The position numbers and the translations under genes are program-made. A stretch of DNA of 13,498 bases from Bacteroidetes bacterium QS_8_64_10 (GTDB lineage: Bacteria; Bacteroidota; Rhodothermia; Rhodothermales; Salinibacteraceae), in the NCBI GenBank assembly GCA_003022505.1, contig PXTQ01000136.1:1-13498 (forward strand), written 5' to 3'. Under the pieces are notes generated by a model. It searched no databases and was not told the origin of the DNA. It saw only the letters and a list, made by a program, of their open reading frames with translations. Positions 5,529 to 13,498 of the stretch are shown here, in pieces. The number at the start of each line of letters is the position of its first letter. The first letter of the stretch is position 1.

Positions 5529-6053
5529 TTAAAATCCAATGTTGCCGCCCGCTTCGCTCGCGCCGCGATCCGACGACGCCCCCAGCGTGATGGTCAGCGT
5601 CTCGGAGAGCGGCTTCGCGCCGAGGTCCTGCCAGAAGGCGCGGCCCGTTTCGTTGACCGTCAGCACGCCGAGGCGCAAGCGCTCGGCCTCCAGGCTGTCG
5701 GCCCATGCCGTCACGGCCTCCGCCAGGCGTTGCCCAAGGCCCTGACGCCGCGCGCCCTGCTGCACGTACAACTCGTTGATGTAGACCTCGCCGGGCGTGG
5801 TGTAGACGGGAGGCGGCGTGTAGCGCTCCGCCGACAGAAAACCGACAATCTCACCGGTGCGCTCGGCTACGAACAGGCGGCGCGTCTCATCGCGGATCCA
5901 TTCGGGAAAGTCGTTGCGCCACCGCTCGGCGGCGTCCTCAGCGACGTCGAGACGAGGCTCCAGCGCGGCCTGCTCGTCCATCAGCGTCAGCCACAGGTTC
6001 AGCACGTCTTCCTGATCGTCAGCGTCGGCGCGGCGGATGGTGGCTTTAGACAC
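5529..6053 (-). CDS. GNAT-family N-acetyltransferase
   Basis: The 174-residue protein transfers an acetyl group from acetyl-CoA to an unknown amine. The N-terminal ATIRRADADDQEDVLNLW is the usual first strand and helix of the fold. LFVAERTGEIVGFLS (60-74) is the central hairpin. YINELYVQQGARRQGLGQRL (91-110) is motif A, with the acetyl-CoA pyrophosphate loop R102-x-x-G105-x-G107. LRLGVLTVNETGRAFWQDLGA (127-147) is motif B with the typical N-x-x-x-x-x-F-W/Y pattern. The start is GTG at 6053, because an in-frame TGA lies upstream and no ATG is available. A short Gly/Ser-rich tail follows residue 158. Downstream lies tRNA-Gly with its own promoter. Substrate unknown. Confidence 0.88.
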   Translation of the reverse strand: MSKATIRRADADDQEDVLNLWLTLMDEQAALEPRLDVAEDAAERWRNDFPEWIRDETRRLFVAERTGEIVGFLSAERYTPPPVYTTPGEVYINELYVQQGARRQGLGQRLAEAVTAWADSLEAERLRLGVLTVNETGRAFWQDLGAKPLSETLTITLGASSDRGASEAGGNIGF

Positions 6054-6365
6054 GGTGCTATCAAAAGCTGTTGGTCAAGACGGCTTGAACGAGAGTACGG
6101 GAGAACACGAACTGCGCGCGGTCGGGTTTCGATTTGTTCTTGGTAGAAAGCGAAGTCCACACCCAGAAGCTGTTTTGATTTTCGATTTGAAGGCGAGCGA
6201 GATGAGATTTCGAGGTCAGCGGGCCGCGTTTTCGAGGTTCACAGCGGGCTATGGGCCGAGAAAAGAAGGCGCAGGCGACTCACGGGGCAAAGCGCAAAGA
6301 TCGCTCGCGCAGCCCAAAGATGCGAATTAAAACAGCTTCTGGGCACCTGATGATGCTCCCCCAGA
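6054..6365. other. 312-bp gene-free region between GNAT and TPR genes
   Basis: Both flanking genes are on the minus strand, so this region holds the 3' end signal of the TPR operon and the promoter of the GNAT gene. I see one strong structure, the inverted repeat at 6162-6343, listed separately. The open frame across it on the plus strand has no family features and overlaps the GNAT start; I do not think it is a gene. No convincing promoter could be placed. Confidence 0.5.
6162..6343. repeat. 182-bp element bounded by a 19-bp inverted repeat
   Basis: CCCAGAAGCTGTTTTGATT (6162-6180) is complementary to AATTAAAACAGCTTCTGGG (6325-6343) at 18 of 19 positions; the one difference is a G-T wobble. 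Inside, GCGAGCGA (6193-6200) pairs with TCGCTCGC (6301-6308). The two ends are long and sharp, like the terminal repeats of a small non-autonomous element (MITE), and it has no coding content. It lies 22 bp past the TPR stop, so it may also serve as a large 3' hairpin. Confidence 0.55.
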
Positions 6366-8453
6366 TCACGAGTCAGCGCCGTCATTCGCTTGGACGAACT
6401 GCCGGGCTTCGTCGTATCGACCGGCTTTATGGAGCGCTTCGATGAGGTGCTCGCGGAGCACATTGTTTTCCGGCGCGGCGCGGAGGCGCGTCTTCCAGCG
6501 GCGCGCGAGCGCATCGAGTCGGCCCTGCTTGCGATAGAGCCGGATAAGCGCGCGATAGGCCGCAGGAGCGTTCTCGTCCAGTGAACGCGCACGCTCGTAG
6601 GCGAGAATCGCTTGCCGGGGGCGGTCCTGCTTTTCGTAGAGAGCGCCCTGCGCGAGATGGGCGGTGCGCAGCTCCGGAGCCTCGCGCACGGCGTCGGTGT
6701 AGCGGCGCATGGCCTCGGCGGTGTCCCCGTGCGTCTCGAAGTAGCGCCCGGCCAGATAGGAGAGTCGCCCGCTGCCCGCGTAGCGCCTGAGCAGCCTGCG
6801 CACGACCGGCTCGGTCTTGTCTTGCGGAAACTCTTCGCCGTAAAACGTAAAGATGTCCGCCACGAGGTTGTTGAGCGTTTCGATGCGGCGACGCTCATCC
6901 TGGGCCTCCACCGGGGGCAGCGCCCCGCCGCCTTGTTTCATCCGACCCGTCAGTTCAGTCTGAGCGTCTTTGACGGCGCGCAGGCCCTTGCGCAACGCCT
7001 TGCGAGCGGCAGCGTAGGCGGCCTCCGGCCCCTCGCGGCGGCGCAGCAGCGCGGCGTAGCGATAGTACGGCAGCGGGTCGTCCGGCTCCAGGGCGCGCGC
7101 CTTCTTGTACGCGGCAAACGCCGCGTCGGTGCGGTCCCGATGCTCCAGCGCACGACCACGATGAGCGAGCGCATAGGCGCGCTCTCGCGGCGTCTGGCTC
7201 GTTTCTGCCAGGCGATGAAAAATCGAATCCGACGCAGGCCACTTTTTCTGCCGCTCCAGCAGGTCGCCGAGCGCGCGAAGCGTCTCGGCGTCATCCGGGT
7301 GCTCTTCCAGCACGCGGCGAAAGGCGTCTTCGGCGGTGGCGAGGCTGTCCTGCCGGGCGAAGGTGCGCGCCGTTGCTCGCGCGTCAGTGGTAGCTTCCGA
7401 CCCGCCGAGGGCGCGGAGCGAGTCGTAGAGCGCGCGCGCCCGATCGTACTTCCCGATTTGCTCGTAAAGCCGGGCGATCTGGCGCGGCACCTCGCGGTCG
7501 TCGGGAAACTGGCGCTGTTCGCGGCGGCGCACGTCGATGGCAGCGGGCACGTTGAAGCGGGTCCGGTTGATCTTTGCCAGCGCGTCGTAGAGGCGGCGCT
7601 CCTTCGGGAAACGCTCCATCAGTTCGTCGAACACGGTTTCGGCCTTCGGCTTGCGAGCGGCCATCAGCGCCCGCCCGTAAGTGAGGCCGACGTCGAGATC
7701 ATCCGGACGGCGGCGATAGAGGCGACGCAGCGTAGGAAGCAGCTCCTGCGGCTTCGCGCCGGTCCGGGCCAGGGCCTGTGCCTGCACGCGCAGCAGCGAC
7801 TCGTGGCCGGGAAAGCGTTTTAGCCCGTTCTTCGCCACGCGCTGCGCCTCTTTCCAGCGCTCCAGCTTCAGGAGCATGTAGGCCTCGTTCTGATAAATGG
7901 AAGCCGAGTCCGGGAGGTAGCTGCGCGCCTCCCTGAAGTGTTTGAGGGCCGCTTCGTAGCGCTTCTTTTTCGACGCGCGCCCGCCGGCAAGCTGATGAAG
8001 CTGGCCCAGCCGGCGGCGAAAACCGTTGCGGGTAAACCCGTCCGGGAACGAGGCGCCCGCCTCAAGGCGAGCCTGTACCTGCTCGAGCGTTTCGAGCGCG
8101 GCGTCGGAGAGGCCCAGTTGGAGTTGCGCTTCGCCCTTGAGAAGCCGGAGCGCCAGGTGATCCGGGAAGTGCTTCAGGGCCGCCTCTGCCGCTCGGAGCG
8201 CTCGCCCGGTGCGTTCGGCGCGCAAGGCAGCGGAAACGAGCAACAGGCGCAGCTTCGAAGCGTCGGGCTGGTCTTGAACGGCCTTATCCAGCAGGCGCAT
8301 CGCTTTCCCGAAATTGCCAGTCCGGTACTGTTGCATCGCCGCAGCCGCCTGCGGTCCCGTCGGATCGACCGACGGCGCAACGTCCGGCGACATCTGCGCC
8401 CACGCTCCGGGCGCGGTGAACAGCAGCGCGGCGAGCAATACGAAACGCATCAT
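6366..8453 (-). CDS. Secreted/periplasmic TPR-repeat protein
   Basis: The 695-residue protein starts with a signal peptide (MMRFVLLAALLFTAPGAWAQ, likely cut after AWA), so it acts outside the cytoplasm. Almost all the rest is tetratricopeptide repeats with the usual small-aromatic-Pro pattern. Clear units lie at about 36-64, 181-214, 386-415, 422-456, 594-626 and 628-660, with more diverged ones between. A basic, Gln-rich segment (490-520) breaks the array. TPR solenoids bind peptides or proteins and often act as envelope assembly scaffolds. It is the last gene of the three-gene set, 38 bp after the FN3 protein, so it probably serves those products. There is no lipobox, membrane anchor or enzyme domain. 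The ATG pair at 8448-8453 is natural; the first is used. Fold is firm, partner is inferred. Confidence 0.88.
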   Translation of the reverse strand: MMRFVLLAALLFTAPGAWAQMSPDVAPSVDPTGPQAAAAMQQYRTGNFGKAMRLLDKAVQDQPDASKLRLLLVSAALRAERTGRALRAAEAALKHFPDHLALRLLKGEAQLQLGLSDAALETLEQVQARLEAGASFPDGFTRNGFRRRLGQLHQLAGGRASKKKRYEAALKHFREARSYLPDSASIYQNEAYMLLKLERWKEAQRVAKNGLKRFPGHESLLRVQAQALARTGAKPQELLPTLRRLYRRRPDDLDVGLTYGRALMAARKPKAETVFDELMERFPKERRLYDALAKINRTRFNVPAAIDVRRREQRQFPDDREVPRQIARLYEQIGKYDRARALYDSLRALGGSEATTDARATARTFARQDSLATAEDAFRRVLEEHPDDAETLRALGDLLERQKKWPASDSIFHRLAETSQTPRERAYALAHRGRALEHRDRTDAAFAAYKKARALEPDDPLPYYRYAALLRRREGPEAAYAAARKALRKGLRAVKDAQTELTGRMKQGGGALPPVEAQDERRRIETLNNLVADIFTFYGEEFPQDKTEPVVRRLLRRYAGSGRLSYLAGRYFETHGDTAEAMRRYTDAVREAPELRTAHLAQGALYEKQDRPRQAILAYERARSLDENAPAAYRALIRLYRKQGRLDALARRWKTRLRAAPENNVLREHLIEALHKAGRYDEARQFVQANDGADS

Positions 8454-8491
8454 ACTGATTCCAGACGTCGGCGTCGTGAGAGAGAAACGCG

Positions 8492-10525
8492 CTACGGCCT
8501 CGGCTCCTGCGCGCGGGCCGGCTGACTGGGGCGGCTGGCATTGCCGGCGCGGTCTACGGCATAGACGCGATAGTAGCTTTCGCTCTCGCCGCCGGTATGC
8601 ACGAAGCGCGTCTCCGTGAGAAGCTGATCGTTGACCGGCTCGAAGACGCCGGTAGGCAAATCGCTCTGGTAGAGGCGATAGCCCTGCACGTCCTCGCTGG
8701 CAACGGCCTCCCAGGTGAGCGTCACGCCCTGCTCGCGCGCCACCGCCTGCACGTTACGCACGGCGGGCGGGGCGTCGCGGTCGCGCAGCACGAAACGCGT
8801 CGGCTCGGAACGCGACCCCTCGTTGCCCAGCGAGTCGACAGCGCTCACGGCGTAGACGTAGGGCTGGCCGGTCTTCGCCCCGTCATCCTGCACCTGGAGT
8901 TCGAGGCGCTCGGTGCGCGCGATGACCGTATCCGGCGCTCCCTCCGCGTCCTCCCGGCGAAAGACGCGGTACGCGGTCACATCAGGCGAACTGGAACGAT
9001 TCCACCGTACCAGCGCGCGCACGCCGCCGTCGTCACGCACCTGCACCCGGCTCGGCGGCTCCGGCGGCGTACGGTCCGGAATCTTCACCTTCGCAAACGC
9101 CGTGTCGCTGCGGTTGTGCGAGGAATCCGACATCGCAACGCCGAAGCGGTAGACAGCGCCTTCTGCAAAGCCGCGCCCCTCGATGCCGCGCGCGGTGTAC
9201 GCCGCTTCCTGAAGAATGTCCTCGTTGGCGTGCGCCCACGTATCGCCCGGGTTCACGTCGGTGCGCTGGTACATCACCTCGTAGGTGTGCAGATCCGCCG
9301 GCACATCAGCCTGCCACGTCAGCTCCACCGTGCCGTCGTCCTGCGGCTCCGCCTCGAAAGCGGCAGGCGCGGGCGGCGGCGCGTCGTCTTCTACGCGCGC
9401 CATCGCCGCGTTGCTCGGTTTGGCGGCGTTGTCGGAGGAATCCACCACGGTCACCTTGTAATAGTAATTGCGACGGCCTTTCGTCGTGGAATCGACGTAG
9501 GTGGTCTCCAGCGGGCCGAGCAGGTCGTCGTTTAGCGCGTTGAACTCGTCGGTGAGGCTTCGAGCGCGCGTGAGGCGGTAGCCCGCCACGTCCGGCTCCG
9601 GGCTGACGGGCCAGTTCACTTCCACTTTCGCGTCAGGCGTCATGAAGACCTCCACATTGGAGACCGGATCCGGCGGCACATTGTCTTCGATGAAGAACTC
9701 CACCGGCTCGCTTTCGATGCGCCGCCCCGTCATCTGCACCGCTGCGACGACAAACGTCTCCGTGCGCCCGGTGCCACCGGCATTGAAGAGATAGAAGAAG
9801 TCTTCCTGCGCCTCATTGCGGAGCAGCGTCCTTTCGGTGCTCACCGGCACGAAATTCCCGGTAGCCCGGTCACGGCGCAGCACCTCGAAGCGCAGCACCT
9901 GGTCGCCCCGGCCGCCGGACGGAGGTGTGGGGTACTGCCATTCGATGCGGACCTGCGCGCCCTCGTTGGACAGTTCCACCTCGCGCGGGTCGGGCGCGGA
10001 CACCTCACGCAACGGGTCCACCTCGCGCTCCAGCGTGCGGCCCGTCGGTTGGCCCAGGCCGTCCACAAAGACGAGGCGGTAGGTGACCGACTCCCCGATG
10101 GGCGCTTCGCTGTCCACGAAAAGTCGACCCATCACGCGAGCGACCTCCGGATACGCAAAGGCAAGGAACAGCCCCATCTGCCGGTCGGCGCGGAGGCGGA
10201 AAAAGACGGCGTCCGGCCCCTCGGCCTCCAGATTGCGCTTGATGGCGTCGTAGCGTTCTCCCAGACGAGCCGGCAGCGCTCTCGGATCCTGCGCGGCGCG
10301 CACCGGCTCTTCCGTGATGCGCTCGAAATCACCGCCGCCGGTGCTGCGCTCAACGTGAAAGCCGTTGTCGAGCGGCATCTCGGCGGTGTGGTAGACGAAG
10401 GCGCTGTCGCCGCGTACGGCCACGCGTGCCTGACCTTCGGGCTGCGCCTGCGCGGGCCGGATAGCAGCCAGCACCAGAGCAGCGATGAAGCAAGCAGCGA
10501 CGGTGCGAAGAAGATTTACATGCAT
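8492..10525 (-). CDS. Secreted multi-domain fibronectin type III protein
   Basis: With the start at ATG 10525 the protein has 677 residues and a clean Sec signal peptide (MHVNLLRTVAACFIAALV, then LAAIRPAQA, cut near residue 27). A start at ATG 10591 would add 22 non-signal residues and overlap the upstream gene, so I reject it. After an N-terminal domain of about 140 residues come about five FN3-like modules, at roughly 180-280, 283-380, 382-482, 485-582 and 585-670. Three of the module starts carry proline pairs (VPPDPVSNV, TPPEPPSRV, APPAVRNV). Several modules carry the core W, a GYRL or AYRVFRR strand, and a terminal D-x-x-x-N motif (VDSSDNAAKPS, VDSLGNEGS, VDRAGNASRPS). FN3 arrays are structural or binding modules on surfaces or in the periplasm. 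It lies 19 bp after the large FN3 gene and 38 bp before the TPR gene, indicating an operon. No C-terminal sorting domain or anchor is visible. Confidence 0.88.
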   Translation of the reverse strand: MHVNLLRTVAACFIAALVLAAIRPAQAQPEGQARVAVRGDSAFVYHTAEMPLDNGFHVERSTGGGDFERITEEPVRAAQDPRALPARLGERYDAIKRNLEAEGPDAVFFRLRADRQMGLFLAFAYPEVARVMGRLFVDSEAPIGESVTYRLVFVDGLGQPTGRTLEREVDPLREVSAPDPREVELSNEGAQVRIEWQYPTPPSGGRGDQVLRFEVLRRDRATGNFVPVSTERTLLRNEAQEDFFYLFNAGGTGRTETFVVAAVQMTGRRIESEPVEFFIEDNVPPDPVSNVEVFMTPDAKVEVNWPVSPEPDVAGYRLTRARSLTDEFNALNDDLLGPLETTYVDSTTKGRRNYYYKVTVVDSSDNAAKPSNAAMARVEDDAPPPAPAAFEAEPQDDGTVELTWQADVPADLHTYEVMYQRTDVNPGDTWAHANEDILQEAAYTARGIEGRGFAEGAVYRFGVAMSDSSHNRSDTAFAKVKIPDRTPPEPPSRVQVRDDGGVRALVRWNRSSSPDVTAYRVFRREDAEGAPDTVIARTERLELQVQDDGAKTGQPYVYAVSAVDSLGNEGSRSEPTRFVLRDRDAPPAVRNVQAVAREQGVTLTWEAVASEDVQGYRLYQSDLPTGVFEPVNDQLLTETRFVHTGGESESYYRVYAVDRAGNASRPSQPARAQEPRP

Positions 10526-10544
10526 GGCGGCGTTCGTGCGGTCT

Positions 10545-13498
10545 CTACAAGCCTGTAAACTCTGTATCGGAGTAATCACCCGGGGGGGCATTGAGCTGGA
10601 GCGCGTCGGTCCATACGACGGTCTGCTGCCCCCTGCCGTTGGTGACGCGGATTCCCACCTCGTTGGGATCGCCTGTCATGTAGGGCGCGTTCATCGTATA
10701 ATCCTTCGTTCCGGAATAATCCTGCGATCCGGTCTGCGGGCCGCCGGAGATCGGAGCCAACTCGCCCCACGTTATTCGCCGCCTTGTATTTTGATTATTG
10801 TTATTGCGCACGGCGTACTCGACCTTCACGATGCCCGACTCCGGATCCTTCACCTCGTCCACGTTGATTGTGACGTTGTTACCGTCAAAGCTGTGGCTGG
10901 TGATGTTCGGCTCGGGCGGGGCGGTGTCGTCAAGCATAATGAACGTAGATGCCTGCCTATACCATCCTCTCGTCGTCGTCTCTTTGGTGCCGCCCTCATA
11001 GTTGAAGGCCTTGAGATTGATAACCAGCTTTTTCCCGTGCGGCAAGTTCCCGTCTGGGATAAACAGGTACGGCGCGGAGGAGCCGTTGTAGGTGTTCGCG
11101 CAACCCGTCGCGTCGTAGCCCGGCGGCCCGGTCTCGAAGCTCTGGTTCATCTGATAATAGAGTCCGTTCGAACTGTTGCTCTCGCCGCCGTTCGAGGAGC
11201 TTTTCTGGTCGCACTGCGGGTCGAAGTCGAAGCCGCTATCGGGATAGTCGCGCACGACGGAGCCGTCGTCGAGCCTCTCGACACGGTAGCGGTAGCCCTC
11301 GATTTTCGTCTCAGGATCGCTGGCCGGGCGCTTGAGGTAGACGCGGATCCCGTCCGGCATGGTCATGATCCGAATGTGGGCCGGATTCGGCACTGAGTGA
11401 TCCGCAGGTTCTATGGGACCAAGGCGCAACATCTCGCCCGGAGTTCCGGCATGGTTGACGGCGCGGACGTACACGTGGCTCGGACCGAAGAAGCTCAGGC
11501 CGTCGTCGCCGTCGAGGCTGATCTGCGTGTTGGTTGTGGTTTGCACACGGCTCTCGTCGGCGAAAACATCTTCAGCATTCGCGGTGCTGAGGTCATCGAT
11601 ATCCGTCACCACGTTGCTCAAGTCCGTCACGTTGTTCAAGTCCATCCCTGAGCCGGCGCTCACCACCACGTACTGATACTCCTTGATGCCGGACTGCTTG
11701 TCGCGGGCCTTTTTCCAACTTACGGTAGCGGACGGTTTATTCCCATCGCTCGTATTTTGCGCGGGGCCGTCGTAGGGCGGAGCCATCCTCTCCAACGGAC
11801 CGGGCCGCCTCGGAGGAGCAGTGCTGCGATGTTTGTAACGAGTCACAACATTACTCCCGCTCGCCGCTTTGGTGCGGCGCGGAGCGCTCGGTGCCGTGTC
11901 GTCGTAGACGAGCGGCACGCCGACCTTGTCGGTGGTCGTGAGGCCTTCGCCGTTTTCGGTGCGGACGCTCACGTAGTAAGGCGTGTTCGGCTCCAGGCTC
12001 ATCCCGCGCGCAATGCCCTTGAAGTAGGTGTTGGCCCCGGCGCCCCGGTTTTCCCCGGCGTTGGTGCGCCGCCCGGCGGCCTCGGTCCAGTCTCTCACAT
12101 CAGTTCCGCCTTTGCTGGAGCCGAGGGCGTACTCGTGCCCGTAAATGTCTGATTCGCTATCGTAGGCCGTGATGTGGAAGCGAATCTGTGACGGATCGTT
12201 CGTCCACGCTGCCTCCGTGTAGCTGTCTTCCTGCGACTCACCGAAACCCGAAATGTTTACCTGCAACCCACCGGTGCCGGCGCTCCCTTCGCCCACGTCC
12301 GCCTCCTCGTACGCAGGCAAACTGGCGTCCGCAACAGGCGAGGTGTCGTCATCTGTTGCCCCGGCCTCCAAACCTCGCCCGCTCGATGGTCCATCCGGAT
12401 CGACCGTCGACGTGGTGGCCATGCGGCGCGTCTGCGTTGCGCCTGTCGGACCACGCACGCGCACCGCCACAGAGAGGTCTTTGGTCTGCTCACCGGCCGT
12501 TTCCTTGAAAGTCCAGAGCTTCATGTTGCTCCGGTCGCCGATGGTGTAGAAGCTGCCTCCGGGCGAATACGCACTGGTGCTGGTCGAGCCTTCGACCCAG
12601 TTTACGCTGGCCTCTTCGATGCCTTCATCATGCAAGGCCACGTACTTAATTTTGGTCTGTGATTTGTAACTCTTGTCTCTCGAGCGTGTGACATACAAGC
12701 CGCCCAGACGAGGCGGGCGCATCTTCTCGAGCAGGTTCTGGGCGCGCTGCCGGTAGGTTTTCAGCGTGTCGTCCTGCTGCGGGTTCTGGTAGACGTCTTC
12801 CCGGAAGGCCAGGTACGTTTCCATCATGCCGTAGAGCGTGGTGGCCATGTCCGCCTTGATGGCGTAGAGCGTGTCGATGGAGTGCGTGAAGCTCTCCCAG
12901 TTCGCCAACGTCGGATCCAATTCTCGATTCATGGGCGCTCCGTTCGCTTCGGCGCGCAGGCGCATCGTATCAGCGTAGGCGCTGAGGCCGGCCTTCGGCA
13001 CGTCGTGCCACAGATAACGGCCCATGTTCACGAACTCGGTCTCCAGAGCCGATTTGTTCCCGTCGTTGACGTAGCCGTCCACCCTTGTTTTGTAGCTTTT
13101 GCGTGAGGCAGACAGGTTCGGATCGTTACCCAGGTCCAGCACGAGGCGCTGCCGCTCGGCGGCCACATTGGCCATCTTCTGCTGCTGATTGTCAAGTAGT
13201 CCCGCCATGTCCTTCATCGCCGAGGTGATTTCCGAGGACGAGTAGTCGCCGCCGCTCTGGAACTTCCCGCGCTGATTTTGCGCCCAGGAGCGCGTTTGCC
13301 AGAGCGAGTCGGCGCGCATGGCGAAGAAGCGCTGTTTCTTGGCGATGAGCTTGGCATAGAGGTCGGCCACCGCATTAGCCGAGAATTTGAACCCAAAAAT
13401 GTCCAAGTTCTGGCCGCTCATGATCGCGCTCAGCTTGTTGAGGTTCTTCGTCACGGCGTTGATGGACTGGCGGTAGCGCTTATCCAACTTCTCGATCT
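10545..13498 (-). CDS. Very large protein with helical N-terminal region and FN3-like modules (5' end outside window)
   Basis: The frame is open to the window edge, and the first possible start (TTG 13487) is in mid-helix, so the gene begins beyond it. Numbered from that codon, residues 1-260 are helical and charged (LNKLSAIMSG, LYAKLIAKKQRFFAM, SLWQTRSWAQ), like a coiled or bundled stalk. A beta region follows to about 345, then an acidic Thr/Ser/Pro linker (346-405). Four FN3-like modules occupy about 408-530, 532-692, 700-852 and 855-970. Two module starts carry the same DDTAP motif. Each module has a D-x-x-S/T-x-I followed by a tyrosine strand: DSESDIYGHEYAL, DKQSGIKEYQYVV, DPETKIEGYRYRV, DPESGIVKVEYAV. 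Such modules are common in large extracellular bacterial proteins. The product is probably surface-exposed or secreted and structural. It ends 19 bp before the FN3 gene; a C7 run lies 34-40 bases before its last base. Exact role unknown. Confidence 0.8.
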   Translation of the reverse strand, partial: IEKLDKRYRQSINAVTKNLNKLSAIMSGQNLDIFGFKFSANAVADLYAKLIAKKQRFFAMRADSLWQTRSWAQNQRGKFQSGGDYSSSEITSAMKDMAGLLDNQQQKMANVAAERQRLVLDLGNDPNLSASRKSYKTRVDGYVNDGNKSALETEFVNMGRYLWHDVPKAGLSAYADTMRLRAEANGAPMNRELDPTLANWESFTHSIDTLYAIKADMATTLYGMMETYLAFREDVYQNPQQDDTLKTYRQRAQNLLEKMRPPRLGGLYVTRSRDKSYKSQTKIKYVALHDEGIEEASVNWVEGSTSTSAYSPGGSFYTIGDRSNMKLWTFKETAGEQTKDLSVAVRVRGPTGATQTRRMATTSTVDPDGPSSGRGLEAGATDDDTSPVADASLPAYEEADVGEGSAGTGGLQVNISGFGESQEDSYTEAAWTNDPSQIRFHITAYDSESDIYGHEYALGSSKGGTDVRDWTEAAGRRTNAGENRGAGANTYFKGIARGMSLEPNTPYYVSVRTENGEGLTTTDKVGVPLVYDDTAPSAPRRTKAASGSNVVTRYKHRSTAPPRRPGPLERMAPPYDGPAQNTSDGNKPSATVSWKKARDKQSGIKEYQYVVVSAGSGMDLNNVTDLSNVVTDIDDLSTANAEDVFADESRVQTTTNTQISLDGDDGLSFFGPSHVYVRAVNHAGTPGEMLRLGPIEPADHSVPNPAHIRIMTMPDGIRVYLKRPASDPETKIEGYRYRVERLDDGSVVRDYPDSGFDFDPQCDQKSSSNGGESNSSNGLYYQMNQSFETGPPGYDATGCANTYNGSSAPYLFIPDGNLPHGKKLVINLKAFNYEGGTKETTTRGWYRQASTFIMLDDTAPPEPNITSHSFDGNNVTINVDEVKDPESGIVKVEYAVRNNNNQNTRRRITWGELAPISGGPQTGSQDYSGTKDYTMNAPYMTGDPNEVGIRVTNGRGQQTVVWTDALQLNAPPGDYSDTEFTGL

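Noticed and set aside
5235..6146. 303-residue plus-strand frame across tRNA-Gly and GNAT
   Set aside because: It crosses a tRNA and lies antisense to the acetyltransferase motifs.
6037..6330. 97-residue plus-strand frame in the 6054-6365 gap
   Set aside because: It overlaps the GNAT start, runs through the inverted repeat and has no family features; weakly possible but unsupported.
6612..7823. 403-residue plus-strand frame inside the TPR gene
   Set aside because: Antisense to regular TPR repeats; length is explained by high GC content.
8597..9535. 312-residue plus-strand frame inside the FN3 gene
   Set aside because: Antisense to FN3 modules; His/Arg-rich shadow.
10526..10591. Start of the FN3 protein at ATG 10591
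   Set aside because: It would place 22 residues before a clean signal peptide and overlap the upstream gene; ATG 10525 fits better.
10485..11396. 303-residue plus-strand frame over the junction of the two FN3 genes
   Set aside because: Antisense to both genes; no independent evidence.

Overview
The window is GC-rich bacterial DNA. The gene content and style suggest a Bacteroidota/Rhodothermota-type organism, possibly a Salinibacter-like relative. Reasons: strongly acidic proteins, no convincing Shine-Dalgarno sequences, a TAnnTTTG promoter element before a tRNA, and large secreted fibronectin-III (FN3) and TPR proteins. This placement is inferred from style, not from a database search.

Layout. 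1-942 (+) is the C-terminal part of an acyl-CoA dehydrogenase. It converges on a small four-helix membrane protein (1032-1472, -), with two hairpins between them. A 240-bp divergent region rich in short-period repeats leads to an atypical short-chain dehydrogenase/reductase (1713-2810, +). From 2811 to 3544 the DNA looks degenerate: an inverted repeat, an apparently headless reading frame, and a tiny membrane or secreted protein gene that seems frameshifted. A double-CxxC protein of unknown role (3545-4129, +) then converges on nicotinamidase pncA (4271-4903, -) across a near-perfect 30-bp palindrome. Upstream of pncA on the minus strand are a single-cluster ferredoxin (5051-5299), tRNA-Gly(GCC) (5388-5460) and a GNAT acetyltransferase (5529-6053).

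The right half (6366-13498, all -) is one apparent operon, in transcription order: a very large protein with a helical N-terminal region and FN3-like modules, whose 5' end lies beyond the window; a secreted protein of about five FN3 domains; and a secreted TPR solenoid protein. The gaps are 19 and 38 bp. The set looks like a cell-envelope or cell-surface assembly: an adhesive or structural filament-like protein, a partner, and a periplasmic TPR scaffold. I do not recognise it as a named system, and it is the best candidate here for something undescribed.

The second theme is intergenic structure. Almost every gap holds an inverted repeat or hairpin. At least three share an architecture of GTT triplets spaced 7-8 nt in the left arm and AAC triplets spaced 7-8 nt in the right arm. 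Two of these also share an exact 11-mer.
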